This document shows positions 46,412 to 55,077 of a stretch of DNA of 64,000 nt, piece after piece. The stretch spans positions 2,305,501 through 2,369,500 of the forward strand of contig NZ_OX216966.1 of NCBI RefSeq assembly GCF_945605565.1, written 5' to 3'. Made by a program: the position numbers and the translations under genes. The notes beneath the pieces are model-generated. The model had not been told where the DNA came from and searched no databases. It saw only the letters and a program-made list of their open reading frames with translations. Source of the stretch: Paenibacillus dendritiformis. GTDB lineage: Bacteria; Bacillota; Bacilli; Paenibacillales; Paenibacillaceae. Positions within the stretch are counted from its first letter, which is position 1; every line of letters begins with the position of its first letter.

Positions 46412-47353
46412 ATGAGACAACCGGGTTCCGTCACATCAGACAGCCGCTTCCGCACCCAGTGGAAAGCATACTACCGGCATCGGTATTTGCTGCTGATGCT
46501 GCTTCCCTGTGTACTGTATTTTCTCGTTTTTAAATATTTGCCGATGTACGGCATGGTGCTGGCCTTCAAAAACTATCAGTTCCTGGACGGCATTCTCGGC
46601 AGTCCGTGGAACGGGCTGGACAATTTCCGGGTGCTGTTCGAAGGGCGCGATTTCCCGCGGGCCCTCCGCAACACGCTCATCATCAGCCTATATAAGCTCG
46701 TCTTCAATTTCCCGGCGCCGATTATTTTGGCGCTGCTGTTGAATGAGCTGCGGGTCGTCTTCTTCAAGCGGTTCGTGCAGACGCTGAGCTATTTGCCGCA
46801 TTTCCTGTCCTGGGTCATCTTGGCCGGCATTTTCATGGAAGTCTTCTCGCCGACGCGCGGTGTCGTCAACTACATTATCAATCTGTTCGGGGGCGAGTCG
46901 ATCTTCTTCTTCGGCGACAAGGAATGGTTCCGAACGCTGCTGGTCAGCACGGAAGTATGGAAGAGCGTCGGCTGGGGATCGATCATTTATCTGGCCGCCC
47001 TGTCCTCGATCGATCCGACGCTGTATGAGGCCGCGATCGTCGACGGGGCAAGCCGCTGGCGGCAGATGGTCCACATTACGGTTCCTGCCCTGGCGCCGGT
47101 CATTACGATCATGTTCATTTTCGCGGTGGGCGGCATTATCAATGATGACTTCGACCAGGTGTTCAACTTCTACAATGCGAATGTCTATGAAGTGGGCGAT
47201 GTACTGAGCACGTATACATACCGGATCGGGATTAGCCAGATGGAATACGGCCTCTCGACGGCCGCGGGGCTGTTCACCAATGTAATCGCGCTCGTCCTCA
47301 TTCTGGTCACGAACCGTGTCGTCAAGCGCTTTAGCGATTATGGAATTTGGTAG
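46412..47353 (+). CDS. Carbohydrate ABC transporter permease (LplB-like)
   Basis: The start is set at ATG 46412 (MRQPGSVTSDSRFRTQWKAYY...), giving 313 residues; GTG at 46403 is an alternative and the frame is open from 46331. Six membrane segments are visible, the first being LLLMLLPCVLYFLVFKYLPMYG. The cytoplasmic EAA loop that contacts the ATPase is YEAAIVDGASRWRQMVHITVPAL. Together with the next gene it forms the heterodimeric channel of the importer. Confidence 0.93.
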   Translation: MRQPGSVTSDSRFRTQWKAYYRHRYLLLMLLPCVLYFLVFKYLPMYGMVLAFKNYQFLDGILGSPWNGLDNFRVLFEGRDFPRALRNTLIISLYKLVFNFPAPIILALLLNELRVVFFKRFVQTLSYLPHFLSWVILAGIFMEVFSPTRGVVNYIINLFGGESIFFFGDKEWFRTLLVSTEVWKSVGWGSIIYLAALSSIDPTLYEAAIVDGASRWRQMVHITVPALAPVITIMFIFAVGGIINDDFDQVFNFYNANVYEVGDVLSTYTYRIGISQMEYGLSTAAGLFTNVIALVLILVTNRVVKRFSDYGIW

Positions 47354-47364
47354 GAGGGACATCC

Positions 47365-48261
47365 ATGTCATTAACGATCGGCAAAAAATCAATCGGCGAG
47401 AAAGTGTTCGACACCGCCAACGTGGTGTTTCTCATTCTGTTCTCGATCACGGCGGTATATCCGTTTCTTAACGTGATGTCTGTCTCGTTCAGCACGTCAT
47501 CCGCAGCCAATGCCTACGGCTTGAAGCTGTGGCCGCAGGAGGTGTCGCTGGACGGATACCAGGCCGTCTTTGCGAACAAGCTCATCTGGACCGGCTATTA
47601 TAATACGATTTTCCGTACGGTCCTCGGCACGTTTTTGAACGTCATTTTCTCGGTGATGTGCGCTTATCCGTTGTCCAAAAAATATTTGCCTCACCGCAAT
47701 CTGTTTACGGCCTTCATCGTGTTCACGATGTTTTTCAGCGGCGGCTTGATTCCGAATTATTTGCTGATTAAGGAGCTGGGGCTGCTCGACAGCCGCTGGT
47801 CGCTGATTCTGCCGGGACTGATTGCCGCATTTACGATGATTATCGTGCGCAACTACTTCATGTCTCTCCCGGAAGAGGTGGAAGAATCGGCGCGCATCGA
47901 CGGCGCCAACGACATGCGCATTCTGTTCTCGATCGTGCTGCCGATGTCCATGCCGATTATCGCGACCATCTCGCTCTGGTATGCGGTCGCCCATTGGAAT
48001 GCATGGTTCGATTCGCTGCTCTATATTTCCGATCCGAACAAAGCGGTGCTCGGCAATGTGCTGCGCAAGATCGTCATCGAAGGCTCGTCCCAATTCCAGC
48101 AATTCGACCAGGGCTTCAATCAGAACGGGCAGGCAACCGTCACGCCGGACATAATTAAGGCCGCGACGATCATGGTAGCCACCGTCCCGATCATTTGCGT
48201 ATATCCCTTTGTCCAAAAGTATTTCGTAAAAGGCGTAATCGTCGGTTCATTGAAAGGATAG
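47365..48261 (+). CDS. Carbohydrate ABC transporter permease (LplC-like)
   Basis: ATG at 47365 follows taggaggga, 11 bp after the LplB-like stop, and gives 298 residues. Six transmembrane helices are visible, from VVFLILFSITAVYPFLNVMSVSFS onward, and the EAA loop reads EEVEESARIDGANDMRILFSIVLPMS. The IPNYLLIKELGLLDSRWSLILPG segment is characteristic of the LplC/YtcP group. Confidence 0.94.
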   Translation: MSLTIGKKSIGEKVFDTANVVFLILFSITAVYPFLNVMSVSFSTSSAANAYGLKLWPQEVSLDGYQAVFANKLIWTGYYNTIFRTVLGTFLNVIFSVMCAYPLSKKYLPHRNLFTAFIVFTMFFSGGLIPNYLLIKELGLLDSRWSLILPGLIAAFTMIIVRNYFMSLPEEVEESARIDGANDMRILFSIVLPMSMPIIATISLWYAVAHWNAWFDSLLYISDPNKAVLGNVLRKIVIEGSSQFQQFDQGFNQNGQATVTPDIIKAATIMVATVPIICVYPFVQKYFVKGVIVGSLKG

Positions 48262-48271
48262 GTGATGGAAT

Positions 48272-51200
48272 ATGAACATGGAGCAGACACGAGCGGCCCG
48301 GCCCCGCCGCCGGCGTGAACCGCAAGGCTTCTATATCGGGGCGGAGCAAGTAAAGATTGCGCAGGAGCAGATCGGCCGCTTCGCCTGGGCAGAGCGGATG
48401 GTGCAGGAGATAAAGCGGGATTGCGATGAATTTGTGAAGCTGGAGGACGCCTTCGTCTATGACGTGGTCCTCAGCATGCGGGGGCAGACCTTCGCCTACG
48501 GCATTACGGGCTGCCCGTCATGCGGCTCCGCCTATCCTTCGCGACCGGAGGAGCTGAAGCCGTGGCTGTCCGGGTGGGAAGCATTCCCGGCCAAGAAGGT
48601 GACCTGCCCGGCCTGCCGCCTCACGGTGCCGAACGAGCGCTACCCGGATGACGGGAGCGGCTTCGAGCAGGAAGGGAAGGCATACTATCCGATCGGCATG
48701 TGGAATTTTGCCGTTGCCGGAGAATGGCTGGGCGGCGTGCGCAATCATGAAGGCCTCGTCACGAAGCTGACCTATCTGTATATGCTGACCGGCGAGGAGC
48801 GGTATGCGCGCAGGGCGATTGTATTGCTCGACGCGTTCAGCGCCATCTGGGAGGGTACTATCGGGCCGCGCGATTTCACGCCGTTCGGAAGCTCTTACGA
48901 GATCGGCAGGCTGCATCTGCTGTCAAGCATTGTCTTCCGCATCAAAGTGTTCCTCGCGCATGACTATGATTGGCTGTCCCGTCTGCCGGAGATGGACGAG
49001 CCCTCGACCGGGTGCCGGCTTGCCGGAGCCGGGGAGGGGATGTCGGTGCGGGACAATATCGAGCGCATGCTGGAAGAATACTTGCTGGATGAGCCAGGAG
49101 GTCCGGTCTATGATCTGCGCGGAGGCCGGCTGACGCTGCTCAACAATCATGAAGCGGACGGCGTGCGCGCCATGCTGGCCGTCGGTCTCGCGCTGGATGT
49201 CCCGTTGTATGGCGAGTGGGGCATCGAGGCCGTAAAGGGATTTTTCTACAATGCGATCGGACGCGACGGCATGTATTTCGAAGGCTCGTTCGGCTATGCC
49301 TTGTTCACGATCGGGGTGCTGCTGGATATGGCCCTGCTGGCGCAGCAGGCGGCCGCGGCGAAGAGGATGGAGGAACCATTCCAGCCGTTCAACAGCCGGC
49401 GCTTCTTCCGCTTCGCTGTTCAGAATCCGCTCGCGATGTGCTGCCAGGGGCATCTGCCCAGCTACGGAGATTGGGGCCGAGATGAGACGACAGGCACGGA
49501 GCTTCGGCCTGAAGTGCTGTCTGCTGCCTACCGAGCCGCCCTTCATTTCGCCTACTACGCCACGGATGCCGATCTCCGGGCGGAGGCCCGCGCCATGCTG
49601 GCCGCCTGGCGCGCACAGGCGGAACCGCTGCTCGGCTCGTCGGGCCTGGAGCTGTTCCTGCCCCATGAGGGCGGAGACGAGCCGGGAGGCGCAGCAGCCG
49701 CTCCGAAGTCCGGCGGCGTCATGGTAGCCGGCCAGGGCGGGTACATCGTGCTGCGCGACAAGCATGACATGACGTTGCTGACACGCTACGGACCGAACTT
49801 GACGCATGCCCACGACGATGTGCTGAGCTATCAATGGTATGCTGACGGCAGAGAGATTACGGCCGATTTGGGCTACGGCATTTATGGGACGAACAGCCAT
49901 TTCGGCTGGGCCTCCAAGGCGATCGCACACCCGACGGTCGTTCTCCGCCAGGATGAGCAGATGGAGCGCGGCCAGCTGTATAAGCCGTTCGCCGGAGGCG
50001 AGGCGGCGTTTATTTATGAGCGGGACGGCTGGGCGGCCAGTGAATGCGCCGCGCCTGCGCTGTATGGGGCGGAGCGGTACCAGCGGCTGCTGGCTGCGGT
50101 TCCGCTCAGCCGGGGGCGCTCCTATGTGCTCGATATCTTCGATGTCGTGGCGGAGGGGGACAAAGATTTGGCGCTTCATGCCTTCCACGAAGCGAGCCGC
50201 CTAGAGGTCGCCGGCTGGGAGGAGACAGAGACCGCCGCCTGGACGCTGGCCGGGGCGCTGAACCGGGAGCGGTCCGGGGGCGGGCTCTATTATGACCGTC
50301 CCGGATTAAGCTTCGGGGAGCGGCTGACGACAGGGGAGACCTTCAATTCGCTGCAGCCGGGGGAAGAAGAGCGGCTCTGGACGACCGAGCCCAACAATGG
50401 CTACGGCTATATTTACGGTATCCGTGAGCTGCAACCGGACGTGAGCCGGGCCAAACATAGCAGCCCTGTCGTCCACGCCCGCTGGAAGACGGCGGACGCC
50501 GAGGCGCATTGGCATATCATGCTGGACGGGGAGGAGACGCTCTATACGGGCACAGGACCGAATCTGGACGGGAGCGCGGTTCATCCGTTTTTCATTATTC
50601 ACAGCGGGAAAGAAGCGAAGCGGTTCGTCTCGGTCTCTTATGCGGGGGATGATGTCAAGCTAGTCTCTATCCAGAAGGAAGCGGTGTCCGGCGCCCGTGG
50701 CGGCACGGCTTCCGTCCTGACGCTGACCTGGTCGGACGGCACGCAAGACCTGTGGCTGTACAGCGCCGCGAGCGATGTGTATGAGTGGCAAGCGGAGGAA
50801 GGCACGGCTGCCGCTGCCGGCCGGTGCGGATGCATCCGCCTGCGGAGCCCGAAGCAGAGAAGCCCGCAGCTGCATCCGGTTCGAGCGGAAGAGCTTCGGT
50901 TCACCCCGGCCCCCGGCAGAGCTCGGGGATTGGCCGAACCATGCGCAGCGTACGGGTATGGCGAGGAGGAATATGAGGTCGCGCGGATCGATTGGCCGAA
51001 GGCGCAACTGACCGTCCGCGGCTTGAGGCTGGCTGCCGGACAGGAGCCCCGGTTCGTCGGTCTCCGGGGAGTTGGGCGAGAAGCCGCTACGGTGTATCCG
51101 GCAAGGCTGGAGGCAAGCGGGCCGGACGAGCACATCGTTCACCTGTTGGACGATATGATCGTATCGACAGGCGTCATCGCCGAAGCGGAGGGAGACCGGC

Positions 51201-51418
51201 TCGTGACGAAGATACCGCTTCCCTTCGCCGCGCCTGGAGCGGGCAGGAGCGCATTTTGCGGCATGAGAGTCGTCGGCGCTTGCGGCGGACAGGCGGTTAT
51301 CCGGGATGTTCCCGATCTGACGACGCTCCGCATCGAGCCGATCCATCCTTTCCAGGCCGGTGAAGCCTTTGACATCGTAGATACGGATGATGTGATGTTC
51401 ATCCGCTTGAAGGGATGA
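48272..51418 (+). CDS. Very large heparinase II/III-family protein with an N-terminal CxxC pair
   Basis: 1048 residues, no signal peptide, so probably cytoplasmic and acting on imported oligosaccharides. Residues about 120-450 form the alpha/alpha-toroid part of polysaccharide lyases (YLYMLTGEERYARRAIVLLDAFS, NNHEADGVRAMLAVGLAL). About 480-680 is the heparinase II/III beta domain, with NLTHAHDDVLSYQWYADGREITADLGYG and HPTVVLRQDEQ holding candidate catalytic His and Tyr. Some 330 further residues of beta-rich sequence follow. Cys81/Cys84 and Cys112/Cys115 form a CxxC-27-CxxC cluster like a zinc ribbon, which I do not associate with usual heparinases. It ends overlapping a possible upstream start of the next gene. 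Confidence 0.85.
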   Translation: MNMEQTRAARPRRRREPQGFYIGAEQVKIAQEQIGRFAWAERMVQEIKRDCDEFVKLEDAFVYDVVLSMRGQTFAYGITGCPSCGSAYPSRPEELKPWLSGWEAFPAKKVTCPACRLTVPNERYPDDGSGFEQEGKAYYPIGMWNFAVAGEWLGGVRNHEGLVTKLTYLYMLTGEERYARRAIVLLDAFSAIWEGTIGPRDFTPFGSSYEIGRLHLLSSIVFRIKVFLAHDYDWLSRLPEMDEPSTGCRLAGAGEGMSVRDNIERMLEEYLLDEPGGPVYDLRGGRLTLLNNHEADGVRAMLAVGLALDVPLYGEWGIEAVKGFFYNAIGRDGMYFEGSFGYALFTIGVLLDMALLAQQAAAAKRMEEPFQPFNSRRFFRFAVQNPLAMCCQGHLPSYGDWGRDETTGTELRPEVLSAAYRAALHFAYYATDADLRAEARAMLAAWRAQAEPLLGSSGLELFLPHEGGDEPGGAAAAPKSGGVMVAGQGGYIVLRDKHDMTLLTRYGPNLTHAHDDVLSYQWYADGREITADLGYGIYGTNSHFGWASKAIAHPTVVLRQDEQMERGQLYKPFAGGEAAFIYERDGWAASECAAPALYGAERYQRLLAAVPLSRGRSYVLDIFDVVAEGDKDLALHAFHEASRLEVAGWEETETAAWTLAGALNRERSGGGLYYDRPGLSFGERLTTGETFNSLQPGEEERLWTTEPNNGYGYIYGIRELQPDVSRAKHSSPVVHARWKTADAEAHWHIMLDGEETLYTGTGPNLDGSAVHPFFIIHSGKEAKRFVSVSYAGDDVKLVSIQKEAVSGARGGTASVLTLTWSDGTQDLWLYSAASDVYEWQAEEGTAAAAGRCGCIRLRSPKQRSPQLHPVRAEELRFTPAPGRARGLAEPCAAYGYGEEEYEVARIDWPKAQLTVRGLRLAAGQEPRFVGLRGVGREAATVYPARLEASGPDEHIVHLLDDMIVSTGVIAEAEGDRLVTKIPLPFAAPGAGRSAFCGMRVVGACGGQAVIRDVPDLTTLRIEPIHPFQAGEAFDIVDTDDVMFIRLKG

Positions 51419-51426
51419 GGTCGATC

Positions 51427-52788
51427 ATGAACATACAGGAAAGGACGTGGATGGCCTTGACCAAGCTGCTGCATCAATTGCCTACCGAGATTCGAATCGG
51501 CGTCATCGGACCGCTGGAACTGCTGCCGCTTATTTTGCAGACGCTCAAAGCGTTTCCTTCCTTTATTCCTGAGGTCAGGGTCTATCGGCATGAATCGGAA
51601 GCGATTGATCATACGCGGGAGCTGATGCACAACGTGGAGGTGCTGCTATTCTCCGGGCCCGAGCCGTACCGGCTGGCGAGACAGCGGCTCACCCTGCCCG
51701 TTCCTGCGCTCTATGTCCCGAGGAGCGGAACCGGGCTGTACCGGGCCTTGTTCCATCTCGATCATAAATGCGACATGCAGGCCTGTACCGCCGATTCGCT
51801 CTCGAAGCTGGCCGTGGAACGGGTGTTCACCGAGCTGGGCATACGCGGGATCGATATGTATTATTGTGAAGGAGATCTGCTGCTCTCGCGGGATGACGTC
51901 CTGCAATTTCATGTGCGGCACTACGAACAGGGGAAGAGCAGCGCGGCGCTGACAGGGAGCCGGGAGGTGTCGGAGATGCTCAGCATTTACGGCGTTCCGA
52001 ACGAATGGGTGATGCCCACCGAGCAGGACATCACGGTCAGCCTGGAGCGGGCGCTGCTCTCGACGGAGACCCGGCGCAGCAAGGAAACGCAGTTCGTCAT
52101 CGGACTCATTCATATGGAAGGAGCGGATATTGAGGGGCCGCAGCAGGACGCAGGCCGAACGAAGGAGCGAATACACCGGACGGTCCAGGGCTTCGTCGAA
52201 TCGCTGAACGGGCATGTCACCCAGATCAATGATTATGAATATTTGTTCGTGACGACGCGCGGAGCCTTCGAGGCGGTGACCGGAGGCTATAAATCGATCC
52301 AGCTCGCGAAGGAAATGGGAACGGCGTACGGCGTGACGATGAGCATCGGCGCCGGCTTCGGCACGAGCGCGAGCGATGCGGGCGTGCATGCCGAGCTTGC
52401 GCTGCGCCATGCCAAGGACGCCGGCGGCAATATTTGCTTCATCGTGCGCGAAGACCGCAGCATTATCGGCCCGCTGGAGATGGCCGAAGCGAACGAGTGC
52501 GATATGTCGCTGATCGACTTCAAGCTGGTGAAGGAAGCGGAAGCCGCCGGCTTATCCCCAATGCATCTGAGCAAGCTTGTCGCCCAAGTCGCCCGCACGG
52601 GAAGGACGGAATACAGTGCCTTCGAGCTGGCCGTCATTTTGAATATTACGGTACGGAGCACGCATCGCCTGCTCTCGCTCTGGCTGGATGGCGGCCTCAT
52701 CGAGATTGCGCGCGAGGTCAAGGCTCCGTCCAAGGGGCGGCCGAAGCAGATATACCGCTTCCCGTTCCTGGAGGATCTGGTGCGCTGA
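51427..52788 (+). CDS. Putative transcriptional regulator: sensor-like N terminus, GGDEF-like middle domain, winged-helix C terminus
   Basis: 453 residues from ATG 51427 (ATG 51415 overlaps the heparinase stop and is an alternative). The N-terminal 200 residues look like a Rossmann-type sensor (IGVIGPLELLPLILQTLKAFP, ...VEVLLFSGPEPYRLA). The middle region, about 215-345, resembles a degenerate nucleotide-cyclase fold (MSIGAGFGTSASDAGVHAELALRHAKDAG is close to the GGDEF/GTP cyclohydrolase III pattern IGxGxG...A...AL..AK), without a GGDEF active site. The last 70 residues form a winged helix (FELAVILNITVRSTHRLLSLWLDGGLIEI). As last gene of the locus it probably controls it. No close characterised relative comes to mind. 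Confidence 0.65.
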   Translation: MNIQERTWMALTKLLHQLPTEIRIGVIGPLELLPLILQTLKAFPSFIPEVRVYRHESEAIDHTRELMHNVEVLLFSGPEPYRLARQRLTLPVPALYVPRSGTGLYRALFHLDHKCDMQACTADSLSKLAVERVFTELGIRGIDMYYCEGDLLLSRDDVLQFHVRHYEQGKSSAALTGSREVSEMLSIYGVPNEWVMPTEQDITVSLERALLSTETRRSKETQFVIGLIHMEGADIEGPQQDAGRTKERIHRTVQGFVESLNGHVTQINDYEYLFVTTRGAFEAVTGGYKSIQLAKEMGTAYGVTMSIGAGFGTSASDAGVHAELALRHAKDAGGNICFIVREDRSIIGPLEMAEANECDMSLIDFKLVKEAEAAGLSPMHLSKLVAQVARTGRTEYSAFELAVILNITVRSTHRLLSLWLDGGLIEIAREVKAPSKGRPKQIYRFPFLEDLVR

Positions 52789-52830
52789 CAGCGCCGGCGG
52801 CAGGCCCGGCCTGTCCCGTCATCGAATGCA

Positions 52831-52868
52831 ACAAATAACCATGGATGTCCCTATCCATGGTTATTTGT
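52831..52868 (+). terminator. Terminator of the polysaccharide locus
   Basis: acaaataaccatgga and tccatggttatttgt form a perfect 15-bp stem with an 8-base loop; only a short T-rich tail follows. Confidence 0.65.
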
Positions 52869-52888
52869 CCTACTGCCTTCCCATACGA

Positions 52889-52920
52889 TTAAAGTAAACC
52901 ACTATTAAAGTAAACCACTA
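52889..52920. repeat. Perfect 16-bp tandem duplication
   Basis: ttaaagtaaaccacta occurs twice back to back, ending just before the ribosome site of the next gene (gataggag). It may duplicate an operator or simply be replication slippage. Confidence 0.85.
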
Positions 52921-52936
52921 TGGATAGGAGAATTCG

Positions 52937-53476
52937 ATGAGACCACGCCAATTTCGGACCGGCCCCGTTCTGGCCGTATTACTGTTTTTGCTCGTACTGT
53001 GGCCTGCCATGCAGCTGTATGGAATGTTGAAGCCGTCCCACACTTCATCCGATCCGCTATCGATGCTGTATGAGGTTGCCCAGTTCCAGATGAGTCTCTG
53101 GCAAGGAACGATGCAGGAGGCGAAGCGGTACGAGTCGACCGCTCCGCTGAACAAAGTCAAGCTGGTCGCCTATTCGGCCGGCTATACGCATGACCGGCTC
53201 GTACGGGCGGTTGGAGGCGATCGGCTGGCTCCGCTTCCCGGTCTAAGCCGGTTCGTAGAATTCATCACGGTCCTGCAGATTAGCGGCGATCGGCAATTGA
53301 CCGATCTGGAGCGGGAGGTTCTCGAGCAGGCCGCAGCCATCGCGCCTCAGCTGTCGGACAGCTACGCCGGCCTGTTCCATTCGTCAGGCAAGATTATCGG
53401 CTCGAAGAACGAGGCCCTTCAAGCGGCCGATCAGCGCCTCGCCGAGACCCTGGAGCGTTACTTCCATCCTGAATAG
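52937..53476 (+). CDS. Hypothetical membrane-anchored protein upstream of hemA
   Basis: 179 residues with one N-terminal transmembrane helix (TGPVLAVLLFLLVLWPAMQLYG, positions about 8-29) and an extracytoplasmic helical domain. No lipobox and no recognised family. The ATG at 52937 follows gataggagaattcg. It is separated from hemA by 188 bp containing the PerR-like box, so it is probably not part of the heme operon. Confidence 0.7.
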   Translation: MRPRQFRTGPVLAVLLFLLVLWPAMQLYGMLKPSHTSSDPLSMLYEVAQFQMSLWQGTMQEAKRYESTAPLNKVKLVAYSAGYTHDRLVRAVGGDRLAPLPGLSRFVEFITVLQISGDRQLTDLEREVLEQAAAIAPQLSDSYAGLFHSSGKIIGSKNEALQAADQRLAETLERYFHPE

Positions 53477-53606
53477 CAATCAATCATTTGCGTGACATCC
53501 CTCGCAAGGAATGATAGTATAAGGTTCGCACGGCAAGTACAGACTAATTTTGACATGCATTTCATAATATCTTCAAATTACGCTCCGACGGGCATGTTCA
53601 ACTATG

Positions 53607-53629
53607 TTATAATGATTATCAATTGATAA
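53607..53629 (+). promoter_or_regulatory. PerR/Fur-type operator overlapping the hemA promoter region
   Basis: TTATAATGATTATCA (53607-53621) matches the PerR box TTATAATNATTATAA at all but one position, and includes a TATAAT -10 hexamer. It runs into a perfect 14-bp palindrome TTATCAATTGATAA (53616-53629), giving an overlapping Fur-like half. The Bacillus subtilis hemA operon is known to be PerR-repressed. Confidence 0.75.
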
Positions 53630-53664
53630 TATTCAAAATTTTATCAAAAGCAGGTGAATGAGCA

Positions 53665-55050
53665 ATGCACATCGTGGTCGTCGGCATGAATTATCGTACG
53701 GCGCCTGTGGAGATACGGGAGAAGTTCGCGCTGCCGGAGAAGGATTGGCAAGAGGCCATCCGGCAACTGCGGAACACGAAGAGCGTCATGGAATGCGTGA
53801 TGGTGTCGACATGCAACCGCACTGAAATGTACGTTGTCGTCGATCGTCTGCATATGTGCGGTTATTTCATCCGCAGCTTCATGGAACAATGGTTCGGAAT
53901 TCCAAGGCAGCAATTCACGCCTTACTTATATATATATGAAGATGATCAAGCGGTGGAGCATTTGTTCCGGGTCACATCCGGTCTCGATTCGATGGTTATC
54001 GGCGAGACGCAGATCTTGGGGCAGATTCGTACGGCCTTTTTGTTCGCGCAGCAGGAAGGAACGACCGGCACCTGGTTCAATACGCTGTTCAAGCAGGCGA
54101 TTACGCTGGCCAAGCGGGCTCATGCCGAGACGAACATCAATGACAATGCGGTCTCGGTCAGCTATGCCGCGGTCGAACTGGGCAAGCGCATCTTCGGCTC
54201 CTTCCAGGGCAAGAAGGTATTGATTCTCGGAGCGGGCAAGATGAGCGAGCTGACCGTCAAGCATCTGTATTCGAACGGCGCGGCCGAAGTGATGGTCGTG
54301 AACCGGACATTTTCTCGTGCCCGGGAGCTGGCCGACCAATTCCATGGCCGGGCCGGCACGCTGGAGGATGCCGGGGAGTTCCTGCGCGATGCGGATATTG
54401 TGATCAGCTCGACCGGAGCCCAGCAGTACATCATGACTTCGCAGGATGTGGAGCGGGTGATGAAGCAGCGCAAATCGCGCCCCCTCTTCCTGATTGACAT
54501 CGCCGTGCCGCGGGATCTCGATCCCGAGATCGGCAGCGTGTCGAATGTGTTCCTGTACGACATCGATGATCTGGAAGGCATCGTAGAGAGCAATCTGGAG
54601 CAGCGCCGCAAGGAAGCCGCCAAGATTGAAGCGATGATTGCGAGCGAGCTGGACGAATACCGCCAATGGTTGAAGATGCTTGGCGTGACTCCGGTCATCC
54701 GCGCCCTCCAGACGAAGGCGGAGCGCATCCATCAGGATACGCTGGAGAGCCTGTTCAACAAGCTTCCGGACTTGTCCGAGCGGGAAGTGAAGCTGATTCG
54801 CCGTCTTACGAAGAGCATGCTGAACCAGATGATGCATGATCCGATCTTGCAAATCAAGGAGCTTGCTGCAGAGAAGAACGGGGAAGAGGCGCTTCATCTG
54901 TTTACCCAACTGTTCTCCCTGGAAGAGACGATGGCTGCTTCCGAGCCGGACAAGGGAACGAAGCGGGAATCCGCTGCGCTCTCCTCCCGGCGCGAGGAAG
55001 AGCCGGAACGAACCAAGCCGGTTCTGTCATGGGCCGCGGTAACTTGGTAG
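53665..55050 (+). CDS. hemA: Glutamyl-tRNA reductase
   Basis: HemA reduces glutamyl-tRNA to glutamate-1-semialdehyde, the first committed step of C5 heme synthesis. The 461-residue protein has catalytic Cys50 in VSTCNRTEMY, the substrate-domain motif HLFRVTSGLDSMVIGETQILGQ, the NADPH-binding VLILGAGKMSELTVKHL and the C-terminal dimerisation helices. The ATG at 53665 follows agcaggtga. It is first gene of the hem operon behind a PerR-type site. The C-terminal 40 residues are a charged, low-complexity tail. Confidence 0.97.
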   Translation: MHIVVVGMNYRTAPVEIREKFALPEKDWQEAIRQLRNTKSVMECVMVSTCNRTEMYVVVDRLHMCGYFIRSFMEQWFGIPRQQFTPYLYIYEDDQAVEHLFRVTSGLDSMVIGETQILGQIRTAFLFAQQEGTTGTWFNTLFKQAITLAKRAHAETNINDNAVSVSYAAVELGKRIFGSFQGKKVLILGAGKMSELTVKHLYSNGAAEVMVVNRTFSRARELADQFHGRAGTLEDAGEFLRDADIVISSTGAQQYIMTSQDVERVMKQRKSRPLFLIDIAVPRDLDPEIGSVSNVFLYDIDDLEGIVESNLEQRRKEAAKIEAMIASELDEYRQWLKMLGVTPVIRALQTKAERIHQDTLESLFNKLPDLSEREVKLIRRLTKSMLNQMMHDPILQIKELAAEKNGEEALHLFTQLFSLEETMAASEPDKGTKRESAALSSRREEEPERTKPVLSWAAVTW

Positions 55051-55077
55051 ACGGCGTTCAGGAGGCGGCGGGTTCAT

